A stretch of 64,000 nt of DNA, taken from Psychromonas sp030397575. GTDB taxonomy: Bacteria > Pseudomonadota > Gammaproteobacteria > Enterobacterales > Psychromonadaceae. The notes below the pieces were generated by a model. The model saw nothing but the letters and a program-made list of their open reading frames with translations. It was not told where the DNA came from and did no database searches. The DNA lies in assembly GCF_046250175.1 (NCBI RefSeq), contig NZ_CP176468.1. One strand, 5' to 3'. This document shows positions 45,275-53,743 of the stretch, one piece after another; within the stretch, counting starts at the first letter, position 1, and every line of letters begins with the position of its first letter. The position numbers and the translations under genes are program-made.

Positions 45275-46213
45275 TTATTCAGCAGCTTGCTGTGCTTTCT
45301 GCACTTGAGCTTGTAATTTTTTCTGAATATTGCCTAAATCAATCAGTGAATATTTATATTCAATAAAGTCTTTTACATTGGTTGCCGCACTTAGTTTTAA
45401 ATAATAAATGCCTTTATCTAAAGCATTGTTATTCATATGCCAGTGCGCTAAATAATAATAAGCTTCACATAAACGTTGTGCCAATTCTTCATTGGTTTGG
45501 ATGCCATTAGCAATATTATCGAAGAAATCTTCCTCTGATAAATCACCATTAATCACTTCCACAATCGCCCAAGCAAAACGTTTATCTTCCGGCTCTCTTT
45601 GTACTGTATTTAGTTGCTGTTCTGCAGACGGCAAATCAACTTGAGAATTAATAATATAACGCCAAAGAACACGATATGGGTCCGTTTTATCAAGATCATA
45701 GAAATGTTCTATATCTTGCTGTGCTCCATCTAAACGCCCAACTAATGACAAACCAATTGCCCGGTGAAGGTAACTGTATTGCATGGTATCTGACAGTTCA
45801 ATGGCAGAGTCAAAAGCATCAAAGGCTTCATCGTAAGCTTCGCCCATTAATAGATAGACACCTAGTGAGTTATAAGACTCAGCAAGAGTAGGATCTAAAT
45901 TAATCGATTGAGTAAAGTCGTAGCGACTATGAGCACTGAGTCCCATACGGTCATAGATTAAACCACGTTCGTACAGAAGCACCGCACGCTGTTTATCATC
46001 AATATTTTCTTTATCTGAAATAAGTTGAGTAAGTCGCAACAATTTCACTTCATCTTGATAAGTGACTTGTACTGGAGTTGCAATTGGAAAGACGGAATTT
46101 CCTTGTCCCGTGGCGGCTAGTGTGTAACTGTCATTTTCATTATTAAAGCTTGAACAAGCAGTGAGTGTAACAACTGAGAAAACTAGAAATAATGCTTTTA
46201 AAGATATTTGCAT
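45275..46213 (-). CDS. nlpI: Outer-membrane lipoprotein NlpI
   Basis: The protein has 312 residues, close to the usual 294. The signal ends in a lipobox LTAC (Cys about 20). TPR repeats follow: RAVLLYERGLIYDRMGLSAH, then PTLAESYNSLGVYLLMGEAY and EAFDAFDSAIELSDTMQYSY, typical of NlpI. NlpI is an adaptor for the Prc protease and peptidoglycan hydrolases at the outer membrane. It is monocistronic here and ends against the bidirectional terminator. Confidence 0.9.
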   Translation of the reverse strand: MQISLKALFLVFSVVTLTACSSFNNENDSYTLAATGQGNSVFPIATPVQVTYQDEVKLLRLTQLISDKENIDDKQRAVLLYERGLIYDRMGLSAHSRYDFTQSINLDPTLAESYNSLGVYLLMGEAYDEAFDAFDSAIELSDTMQYSYLHRAIGLSLVGRLDGAQQDIEHFYDLDKTDPYRVLWRYIINSQVDLPSAEQQLNTVQREPEDKRFAWAIVEVINGDLSEEDFFDNIANGIQTNEELAQRLCEAYYYLAHWHMNNNALDKGIYYLKLSAATNVKDFIEYKYSLIDLGNIQKKLQAQVQKAQQAAE

Positions 46214-46333
46214 GATTTAACCCTTCTAAACAAGAGTTTCAAGAGTGTACTATATCTAAGATAATGTAAAGTTTTAGCCCTGCAATTGAACAATTAATCA
46301 ATCAATTACGTTTGAAAATAGTGTTGCTATGAC

Positions 46334-46362
46334 AAAAAAGCACTGCGATGCAGTGCTTTTTT
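46334..46362 (-). terminator. Terminator after secF
   Basis: AAAAAAGCACTGC (46,334-46,346) and GCAGTGCTTTTTT (46,350-46,362) form a perfect 13-bp stem with a 3-nt loop, 23 nt past the secF stop. T run on the minus strand. It is a classic intrinsic terminator. Confidence 0.9.
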
Positions 46363-46385
46363 AATATTAAAGATAATCTTAACAA

Positions 46386-47333
46386 TTACATAATTGCGTC
46401 TTGATCAGCACCTTCTTTTTCCACCACTTCTGGAATCATATGCTCACGAGAAATCCCTAATTTGATTGCTAATGCACTTGCTACATAGATTGATGAATAA
46501 GTACCAACAAAAATACCAATCAATAAAGCAGTTGCGAACCCATGGATAAGTTCGCCACCGACCACAAACAATGAAACTAACGTTAAGATAGTCGTGCCAG
46601 ACGTAATAATAGTACGGCTCAATGTTTGCGTTAAAGATTTATCAACAATATCAGAAGGCGTATCTGTTGCTAATAAACGGAAGTTCTCTCGAATACGGTC
46701 AAATACAACAATCGTATCATTTAACGAATAACCAACTACCGCCAGTAATGCTGCTAATACCGTCAAATCAAATTCAATTTGGAATAACGAGAAAACACCT
46801 AATGTAATAATGATATCGTGTGCAAGTGCTAATACAGAGCCCATTGCTAAGCGCCACTCAAAACGCATACTTACGTATAACATGATACATACCAGTGCGA
46901 TAATGATAGCAATACCACCATTCTCAGCTAGCTCATCACCTACATTTGGACCAACAAACTCGATACGACGCATATCTACGTTACCAAAATCTGCATTAGT
47001 TAATGCATCTAATATTTGGTTACCGATAACTTGCCCTTTTACACCTTCGCGAGGAGCTAAACGCACCATCACTTCGTGGCTACTACCAAAGTGTTGCACA
47101 ACTGCATCAGGGAAATCAGCATCCGCTAAAGTTGTACGTACATTTTCAAGATTTGCAGGCTGTTCAAAACCTACCTCAATTAATGTACCACCGGTAAAGT
47201 CCAATCCCCAATTTAACCAATTAATACTTAAGGTTACGATAGAGGCTAATACCAAAAATAAAGATAGCCAGGTTGCAGGATTTGCAAATTTCATGAAGCC
47301 AATTGTTTGCTTCGTTTTAATTATTTCAAACAT
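46386..47333 (-). CDS. secF: Protein translocase subunit SecF
   Basis: The protein has 315 residues and six membrane segments. The N-terminal FTGGTLIEVGFEQP, the GPNVGDELAENGGIAIIIAL region, and AVVGYSLNDTIVVFDRIREN are diagnostic. With SecD it uses the proton gradient to complete export through SecYEG. AGGGGG precedes ATG 47,333; it follows secD by 12 nt. Confidence 0.97.
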   Translation of the reverse strand: MFEIIKTKQTIGFMKFANPATWLSLFLVLASIVTLSINWLNWGLDFTGGTLIEVGFEQPANLENVRTTLADADFPDAVVQHFGSSHEVMVRLAPREGVKGQVIGNQILDALTNADFGNVDMRRIEFVGPNVGDELAENGGIAIIIALVCIMLYVSMRFEWRLAMGSVLALAHDIIITLGVFSLFQIEFDLTVLAALLAVVGYSLNDTIVVFDRIRENFRLLATDTPSDIVDKSLTQTLSRTIITSGTTILTLVSLFVVGGELIHGFATALLIGIFVGTYSSIYVASALAIKLGISREHMIPEVVEKEGADQDAIM

Positions 47334-47345
47334 AGTGCCCCCTGC

Positions 47346-49208
47346 TTAGATAGAAAGTTTTTTAATGTCATTACGTCCACCCCACACGGCATTAACAATT
47401 GCACGTGTACCGAAGATAGATGTAAACATTGAAGTTAAGATACCAATTGCTAGTGTTACCGCAAAACCTTTCACTGGTCCTGTACCTACTGCGAATAAGA
47501 TAACCGCTGTAATAAAGGTAGTGATGTTTGCATCTGCAATAGTTGATAATGCATTTGAGTAACCTTCGTTTATTGAGCGCTGAACAGATTTACCTGCTTT
47601 TAGCTCTTCACGAATACGCTCAAAAATAAGCACGTTAGCATCAACCGCCATACCAATCGTTAGTACAATACCTGCGATACCTGGTAGTGTTAATGTTGCC
47701 CCTGGAATAAGCGACATGAAGCCAACAATCATGACGAGGTTTAAGATCAAAGCTGCATTTGCGACTACGCCAAATTTACGGTAGTAAATAAGCATGAACA
47801 GCACAACGGCTAATAAACCATAAATCATCGCTTTAACACCATTATCGATGTTTTGCTGACCTAGGCTTGGACCGATAGTACGCTCCTCAACGATTTGAAT
47901 TGGTGCTGTTAAAGCCCCTGCTCGAAGTAACAATGCTAAGTTATGTGCTTCAGCAGTGTTATCTAAACCAGTAATACGGAAACTACGGCCTAATTGAGCT
48001 TGAATAGTTGCTACGTTTGCAACTTCAATACGTTTTTCAGTTTCAGCTTTACCGTTTGCTTTCTTCTTACCTGTTGGTAAATACTCAATAAATAACGTTG
48101 CCATTGGCTTGCCAATATTATCTTTAGTAAAGCGAGACATTTTACTGCCGCCTTGAGAATCTAAAGAAATATTAACCTGTGCACGGCCATATTCATCTGC
48201 ACCAGACTGTGCATCAACAATGTGATTACCCGTTAAGATAATTTTCTTCTTAACAACAACAGGTAAACCATCACGCTCTTTATATAGCGCAGAAGATGCA
48301 GGAATTCGTCCAGCTAATGCATCAGACACATCAGTATCAGAATCAACCGCATGGAATTCTAACGTTGCTGTCGCACCTAAAATCTCTTTAGCACGAGCAG
48401 TATCTTGAATACCAGGTAGTTCAACTACAATACGATCTTCACCTTGGCGTTGTACTAATGGTTCAGCTACACCTAATTCATTAACACGGTTACGTAAAAT
48501 ACTTAAGTTTTGCTCCAATGCATCATTTTTTGCAGACTTGAGTTTTTCATCTGTCATGCTAACGGTGAGGTAGAAAGTCCCGCCCGTCTCTTTTTCTGCA
48601 AAGCTGTAACCTGGGTTCAGTGGCTTCAAGTAATCAACCGCATCATCTAAGATATCTTGAGAAGTAAAACGAACAATCACGCCCGTTTGTGTTGATGCTT
48701 TTTCAATGCCACGATAACGGATTTTTTGTTCACGCAATTCAGAGCGTAAATCTTGAACTAGCTGATCTTGCTCTTTACTAATCGCTTCGTCCATATCCAC
48801 TTCCATTAAGAAGTGAACACCACCACGTAAATCTAAGCCTAACTTTAATGGCCCGCCACCAATGGCTTCTAACCATGCAGGAGTTGCTGCGGCTAAGTTA
48901 AGCGCTGTCACAAAGCCATCACCAATATTCGCACTGATTGCTTCGCTAGCTAATAATTGATCTTCACTTGAAGTCAATCTAACAAGAATTTGTCCATCTT
49001 CTAAAACGGTAGATTTTGGTGAGATATTATTTTGTTTAAGGATATCTTGTACTTTGTCTAAAGTAGATAGTTCAACTTTAGCACCACGAGTGGCCGAAAC
49101 TTGTACAGCAGGATCTTCACCATAAAGATTTGGAGCAGCATAAACTAGGGTAAATAAAACGATAAACCCGAGTAGTAAATACTTCCAAAGAGGGTATTTG
49201 TTTAACAC
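47346..49208 (-). CDS. secD: Protein translocase subunit SecD
   Basis: The protein has 620 residues, starting at GTG 49,208 with AAAGGA eight bases upstream. LGLDLRGGVHFLMEVDMDEA and the large periplasmic P1 region, then PSLGQQNIDNGVKAMIYGLL and IGMAVDANVLIFERIREELK, are SecD signatures. Works with SecF downstream. Upstream, the 110-bp gap to yajC holds two hairpins, so its level may differ from that of yajC. Confidence 0.97.
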   Translation of the reverse strand: MLNKYPLWKYLLLGFIVLFTLVYAAPNLYGEDPAVQVSATRGAKVELSTLDKVQDILKQNNISPKSTVLEDGQILVRLTSSEDQLLASEAISANIGDGFVTALNLAAATPAWLEAIGGGPLKLGLDLRGGVHFLMEVDMDEAISKEQDQLVQDLRSELREQKIRYRGIEKASTQTGVIVRFTSQDILDDAVDYLKPLNPGYSFAEKETGGTFYLTVSMTDEKLKSAKNDALEQNLSILRNRVNELGVAEPLVQRQGEDRIVVELPGIQDTARAKEILGATATLEFHAVDSDTDVSDALAGRIPASSALYKERDGLPVVVKKKIILTGNHIVDAQSGADEYGRAQVNISLDSQGGSKMSRFTKDNIGKPMATLFIEYLPTGKKKANGKAETEKRIEVANVATIQAQLGRSFRITGLDNTAEAHNLALLLRAGALTAPIQIVEERTIGPSLGQQNIDNGVKAMIYGLLAVVLFMLIYYRKFGVVANAALILNLVMIVGFMSLIPGATLTLPGIAGIVLTIGMAVDANVLIFERIREELKAGKSVQRSINEGYSNALSTIADANITTFITAVILFAVGTGPVKGFAVTLAIGILTSMFTSIFGTRAIVNAVWGGRNDIKKLSI

Positions 49209-49241
49209 GATAATGTCCTTTAATTGACGCTAAAGGTAAAA

Positions 49242-49315
49242 GACTAACATCACAGCATAGAGAAATACTTTATTACGATGTTAGTCGTCAAAAAGGCAGG
49301 ATAACCTGCCTTTTT
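49242..49315 (-). terminator. Two hairpins between yajC and secD, the first a terminator/attenuator
   Basis: In transcription order: AAAAAGGCAGG (49,290-49,300) pairs with CCTGCCTTTTT (49,305-49,315), 4-nt loop and a T run on the minus strand, a standard intrinsic terminator 4 nt after yajC. Next, GACTAACATC (49,242-49,251) pairs exactly with GATGTTAGTC (49,277-49,286). Some read-through or a promoter within the gap is needed for secDF. Confidence 0.75.
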
Positions 49316-49318
49316 AAT

Positions 49319-49657
49319 TTAGATTGATTTCAGCGTACCTTTTGGTAATACAGCTGTAATAAAATCTCTTTTGATTACGATAGTGTTATTTTCATTTAAC
49401 TCTATTTGAACGTATTCACTTTCAGCACTGATTTTAGCAACACGGCCGATTAAACCACCCGTTGTTAATATTTCATCATTTTTGCTGATGCTTTCCATCA
49501 GGTTTTTATGCTCTTTAGTACGACGCGCTTGTGGGCGGTAGATCATAAAGTAGAAAATAGCTGCAAAAACAACCAACATAAAAATCATTTGCATGCCGCC
49601 GCCATCTGCTGGTGCGCCTTCAGCTGCTGCATGTGCTTGAGAGATAAATAAACTCAT
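49319..49657 (-). CDS. yajC: Preprotein translocase accessory subunit YajC
   Basis: The protein has 112 residues: a single membrane helix (MIFMLVVFAAIFYFMIYRPQ, about 23-42) followed by RRTKEHKNLMESISKNDEIL and the small cytosolic beta domain GGLIGRVAKIS. It associates with SecDF. AAAGGAT precedes ATG 49,657. It lies 61 nt after tgt. Confidence 0.96.
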   Translation of the reverse strand: MSLFISQAHAAAEGAPADGGGMQMIFMLVVFAAIFYFMIYRPQARRTKEHKNLMESISKNDEILTTGGLIGRVAKISAESEYVQIELNENNTIVIKRDFITAVLPKGTLKSI

Positions 49658-49718
49658 GTTATATCCTTTATTGTATAAAAATTAAACTATCTAATGGTTT
49701 GGTAATAATGTTGTGTTA

Positions 49719-50843
49719 TCAATTATTTAGAACTGGTTTTTCTTTTCCAATTCGCTTGTAAAATATATCAACAAACTCGTCTAATGTACCTTCTGAAATG
49801 GCATCACGCAAACCTTTCATCAAACGTTGGTAATAACGTAAGTTATGGATCGTGTTTAAGCGAGCACCGAGGATCTCCCCGCACTTGTCAAGATGGTATA
49901 AATAAGCACGAGAATAGTTTTTACAAGTGTAACAATCACACTCTGCATCTAATGGACTTTTATCTTCACGATGCTTAGCATTACGAATTTTAACCACACC
50001 GTCAGTAGTAAATAGATGGCCATTTCGTGCATTACGTGTTGGCATTACACAGTCAAACATATCAACACCACGACGCACACCTTCAACAAGATCTTCAGGT
50101 TTACCTACGCCCATTAGGTAACGAGGTTTATCTTCAGGGATCTTAGGTGCAATATATTCTAAAATGCGGTGCATATCTTCTTTTGGCTCACCTACAGCTA
50201 ACCCACCAATGGCATAACCGTCAAAACCAATTTTCGTTAGGCCATCCAAAGACACATCACGTAAATGCTCGTAACAACCGCCTTGAATAATACCGAACAG
50301 TGCATTCGGGTTTTTTTGTTCATCAAAACGTTTACGGCTTCGTTCTGCCCAACGTAATGATAATTTCATTGATACATCAGCTTCTTGCTCAGTGGCAGGG
50401 TAAGCAGTGCATTCATCAAAAATCATCACAATATCAGAACCAAGGTCATATTGAATATCCATTGACACTTCTGGAGATAGGAAGACTTGGTCACCATTTA
50501 CAGGGCTTCTAAAGTAAACCCCCTCTTCTTTGATTTTGCGCATTTTACCTAAGCTGAATACTTGGAAACCACCTGAATCCGTCAAGATCGGGCCTTTCCA
50601 GTTCATAAAGTCATGGAGATCGCCGTGTTGACGGATCACTTCTTGCCCTGGACGTAACCAAAGATGGAAAGTGTTGCCTAATAAAATTTCAGCACCTGTT
50701 GCATCCACTTCTTCAGGTGTCATCCCTTTTACCGTACCGTAAGTTCCAACAGGCATAAATGCTGGCGTTTCAACAGTGCCACGGTCAAAGGTTAAACGAC
50801 CACGACGTGCGCGGCCATCAGTTGTAATTAATTCGTATTTCAT
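49719..50843 (-). CDS. tgt: Queuine tRNA-ribosyltransferase
   Basis: The product has 374 residues from ATG 50,843, with AAGGA seven bases upstream. TGT marks: FMPVGTYGTVKGMTPEEV, LTDSGGFQVFSL (catalytic Asp), GIIQGGCYEHLRD, GGLAVGEP, and the zinc site ECDCYTCKNYSRAYL with the later His. It swaps guanine 34 for preQ1 in tRNAs with GUN anticodons; QueA acts next, and its gene lies just upstream. Confidence 0.97.
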   Translation of the reverse strand: MKYELITTDGRARRGRLTFDRGTVETPAFMPVGTYGTVKGMTPEEVDATGAEILLGNTFHLWLRPGQEVIRQHGDLHDFMNWKGPILTDSGGFQVFSLGKMRKIKEEGVYFRSPVNGDQVFLSPEVSMDIQYDLGSDIVMIFDECTAYPATEQEADVSMKLSLRWAERSRKRFDEQKNPNALFGIIQGGCYEHLRDVSLDGLTKIGFDGYAIGGLAVGEPKEDMHRILEYIAPKIPEDKPRYLMGVGKPEDLVEGVRRGVDMFDCVMPTRNARNGHLFTTDGVVKIRNAKHREDKSPLDAECDCYTCKNYSRAYLYHLDKCGEILGARLNTIHNLRYYQRLMKGLRDAISEGTLDEFVDIFYKRIGKEKPVLNN

Positions 50844-50936
50844 GGTTTTCCTTATCAGAGAAACAGTCTGATTTTTATTGAACAAGCGCTAATTTATGGC
50901 TCATCGATACAATGAGTTAGCATTTAGCGTTTTATT

Positions 50937-51986
50937 TTATGATGCCGTTTTTTTAGTTAAGAACATGGCGTCGCCATAACTAAAGAAACGATATTTTTCT
51001 TGTATTGCTGTTTGGTATGCATGGTCAATATTCTCTTTACCAGAAAAAGCACTAACCAACATCAGCAAAGTTGATTCCGATAAATGGAAATTAGTCACCA
51101 TTGCATCAACCAGTTGAAACTCATACCCTGGATAGATAAAAATACTAGTTTCAGAAAAGAACGGCGCTAATGGTAGCCCTTTTGCTAAGGTAACACTTGC
51201 CGCACTTTCAATGGATCTGACAGAGGTAGTGCCTACAGCAATAACTCGTCCACCAGCGGCTTTTGTTGCAATAATTTTATCCACTACTTGCTGCGATACT
51301 TCGGCATACTCACTGTGCATTTGATGATCGAGTATATTATCTACTTTTACTGGCTGAAATGTGCCCGCACCAACATGCAACGTAACAAAAGCAGAGTCAG
51401 CACCTTTAGCTGCTATTTTATCGAGAATAGCTTGGTCAAAATGTAAACCCGCCGTTGGGGCAGCTACCGCACCTGGATTTTTGTTATAGACAGTCTGATA
51501 ACGCTCTTTATCTGCATCTTCATCGGGTCTATCAATATAAGGAGGTAATGGCATATGCCCGATACGCTCTAGTATTTGTAACACAGTTTCATCACTGTCT
51601 ACTTTGATTTCGAACAAAGGACCTTGACGTTGCACCATCTCTGCTTTGACATCGTTTTCAAGTAATAATTTACAACCTGGTTTTGGGGATTTTGAACTGC
51701 GTACATGTGCTAGAAAAGTCGTTTCATCGAGCACGCGCTCTACGAGTACTTCTATTTTTCCACCTGTTTCTTTAGTACCAAATAAACGCGCTGGAATAAC
51801 ACGTGTGTCATTGAAGATCAGCAGGTCTTTTTCGTTCACTAAGTCGATAATATCAGTGAAATTTAAATGTTGTAATTGGCCGCTATTAGCCTCTAATGAA
51901 AGTAGACGGCTATTAGTACGTTCAGGCATTGGATAACGCGCAATCAATTCTTCAGGGAGGTGAAAAGAAAAATCAGCAACTTTCAT
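50937..51986 (-). CDS. queA: S-adenosylmethionine:tRNA ribosyltransferase-isomerase
   Basis: The product has 349 residues from ATG 51,986 (MKVADFSFHLPEELIARYPM, the usual QueA N-terminus); the frame is open 31 codons further upstream but that part has no homology-like pattern. LLIFNDTRVIPARLFG, AAPTAGLHFD and ATKAAGGRVIAVGTTSVR are diagnostic. It converts preQ1-tRNA to epoxyqueuosine-tRNA and works with Tgt, the next gene. Confidence 0.97.
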   Translation of the reverse strand: MKVADFSFHLPEELIARYPMPERTNSRLLSLEANSGQLQHLNFTDIIDLVNEKDLLIFNDTRVIPARLFGTKETGGKIEVLVERVLDETTFLAHVRSSKSPKPGCKLLLENDVKAEMVQRQGPLFEIKVDSDETVLQILERIGHMPLPPYIDRPDEDADKERYQTVYNKNPGAVAAPTAGLHFDQAILDKIAAKGADSAFVTLHVGAGTFQPVKVDNILDHQMHSEYAEVSQQVVDKIIATKAAGGRVIAVGTTSVRSIESAASVTLAKGLPLAPFFSETSIFIYPGYEFQLVDAMVTNFHLSESTLLMLVSAFSGKENIDHAYQTAIQEKYRFFSYGDAMFLTKKTAS

Positions 51987-52061
51987 GTAACGGTTCCAGT
52001 AAATAAAAGGCGCAGTATACCTGATGCTACATAGGCTGCAAAGGTTTGTCGTTAAAATGAA

Positions 52062-52094
52062 AAAAGCGTAGATAATCAAATTATCTACGCTTTT
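52062..52094 (-). terminator. Terminator after phoU
   Basis: AAAAGCGTAGATAAT (52,062-52,076) pairs perfectly with ATTATCTACGCTTTT (52,080-52,094), 3-nt loop, with a T run on the minus strand. It closes the pst-phoU operon and separates it from queA. Confidence 0.9.
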
Positions 52095-52114
52095 GAAGTG
52101 TTCAAACCAGCGCT

Positions 52115-52819
52115 TTATTCAATCAGTGAATTGATCTCTTCTTCTGTTGCATGGCGTACATCGATACCTTTGACTAAGTAAACAACTTGTTCACAGATGT
52201 TTTGACATCTGTCACCGATACGCTCAATAGCACGCGCTGACGCTAATACGTTAAGTACAAACGGCACAGAACGTGGATCTTCCATCATAAAAGTCATTAA
52301 TTCACGTAAAATACTTTCATACTGACGATTTACTTTTTTATCTTCATTATGCACTGCAATCGCGGTATTAAGATCTAAACGCGTAAATGAGTCCAGTGAA
52401 TTATGCAGCATTTTTATAACAATCTGCCCCATGTTTTCTAAACCAATCAGTGACGGTACTTTTTTACCATGGTTTTCAATCGCCATTTTTGCGATAGCGG
52501 CAACACTGTCTCCGACACGCTCTAACTCTGTGACGGTTTTCATGATCGTTAAGATTAAACGTAAATCAGATGCAGCAGGTTGACGTTTAGCAATGATACG
52601 AGAACATTCTTGGTCAACACGTGTTTCAAATTGATTAACTTCGTTATCTTTTACAATTACCTCACGTGCTAGCTCTAAATCGTTATCAGCCATTGCTGTT
52701 AATGCATCAATTAATTGCTGCTCAATTAGACCACCCATTTGCATAACTTGGTTACGCACACTTTCAAGCTCAGTATTAAACTGACCTGAAATGTGACGGT
52801 TTAAATTTAAGTTTTCCAT
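52115..52819 (-). CDS. phoU: Phosphate uptake regulator PhoU
   Basis: The protein has 234 residues: two three-helix PhoU repeats, each with the metal-binding E-x-x-x-D pattern (VTELERVGDSVAAIAKMAIE and ARAIERIGDRCQNICEQVVY). It links the Pst transporter to PhoR signalling. It is the last gene of pstC-pstA-pstB-phoU, 13 nt after pstB. Confidence 0.96.
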   Translation of the reverse strand: MENLNLNRHISGQFNTELESVRNQVMQMGGLIEQQLIDALTAMADNDLELAREVIVKDNEVNQFETRVDQECSRIIAKRQPAASDLRLILTIMKTVTELERVGDSVAAIAKMAIENHGKKVPSLIGLENMGQIVIKMLHNSLDSFTRLDLNTAIAVHNEDKKVNRQYESILRELMTFMMEDPRSVPFVLNVLASARAIERIGDRCQNICEQVVYLVKGIDVRHATEEEINSLIE

Positions 52820-52832
52820 TTTAGCTCCTTAT

Positions 52833-53645
52833 TTAACCGTAACGTCCGGTAATGTAATCTTCTGTTTGTTTTTGTTTTGGTGAAGTAAATAGTGTATTTG
52901 TATCAGAATATTCAATTAGCTTACCCATATACATGAATGCTGTTTGGTCTGACACACGTGCTGCCTGCTGCATGTTATGCGTTACAATCACAACCGTGAA
53001 TTTTTTCTTTAGTTCAGTAATCAGCTCTTCAACAGTTAACGTTGAGATTGGATCTAGTGCTGATGTTGGTTCATCAAGTAATAAGACTTCTGGCCCGATA
53101 GCAATCGCACGTGCAATAACAAGACGTTGTTGCTGACCGCCTGATAAACCAAATGCATTATCATGCAAACGATCTTTAACTTCATTCCATAATGCTGCAC
53201 CACGTAAAGACGTTTCACATGCTTCGTCTAATGTACGACGGTCATTAATCCCCTGAAGGCGTAAACCGTATACGACATTCTCATAAATAGACTTTGGAAA
53301 TGGGTTCGGACGCTGGAATACCATACCGATACGGCGGCGTAGTGATGCTACATCAACTGACTTATCGTAAATGTTAATGCCTTGTAGTTCGATATTGCCA
53401 TCCACACGACAGATTTCCACTAGGTCATTCATACGGTTAATACAACGTAGTAACGTGGATTTACCACAACCTGATGGGCCGATAAACGCAGTTACTTTAC
53501 CTTTCGGTATTTTCATTGATACGTTGTGAAGAGCTTGTTTATCACCGTAAAACAGGTCTAAGTTTTTAATTTCTAACGCTGTATTCTCAGGCGTTAGCGT
53601 ATTTAAATCATTTGTTTTCGCGTTTAAGTTTGATAAATCAATCAT
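52833..53645 (-). CDS. pstB: Phosphate ABC transporter ATPase PstB
   Basis: The product has 270 residues from ATG 53,645; the ATG two codons earlier touches the TAGGA ribosome site, so it is too close. Walker A FIGPSGCGKST, Q-loop FQRPNPFPKSIYENV, signature LSGGQQQRLVIARA, Walker B LLLDEPTSALDP. It powers phosphate import. Confidence 0.97.
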   Translation of the reverse strand: MIDLSNLNAKTNDLNTLTPENTALEIKNLDLFYGDKQALHNVSMKIPKGKVTAFIGPSGCGKSTLLRCINRMNDLVEICRVDGNIELQGINIYDKSVDVASLRRRIGMVFQRPNPFPKSIYENVVYGLRLQGINDRRTLDEACETSLRGAALWNEVKDRLHDNAFGLSGGQQQRLVIARAIAIGPEVLLLDEPTSALDPISTLTVEELITELKKKFTVVIVTHNMQQAARVSDQTAFMYMGKLIEYSDTNTLFTSPKQKQTEDYITGRYG

Positions 53646-53664
53646 TGTCATTCCTACTCTTTAT

Positions 53665-53686
53665 TCACGCACACTAATGTGCGTGA
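53665..53686 (-). terminator. Hairpin between pstA and pstB
   Basis: TCACGCACA and TGTGCGTGA form a perfect 9-bp stem with a 4-nt loop in the 98-nt gap. No T run, so it is more likely an mRNA stability or processing element than a full terminator. Confidence 0.5.
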
Positions 53687-53743
53687 TTTTGTAATGTCTA
53701 ATACGTTAATAGTTAGTGTTAACTGTTTAATCACTTTTACCTA

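Noticed and set aside
46810..47349. Plus-strand frame of 179 codons opposite secF
   Set aside because: Antisense shadow of a highly conserved gene; no start signal.
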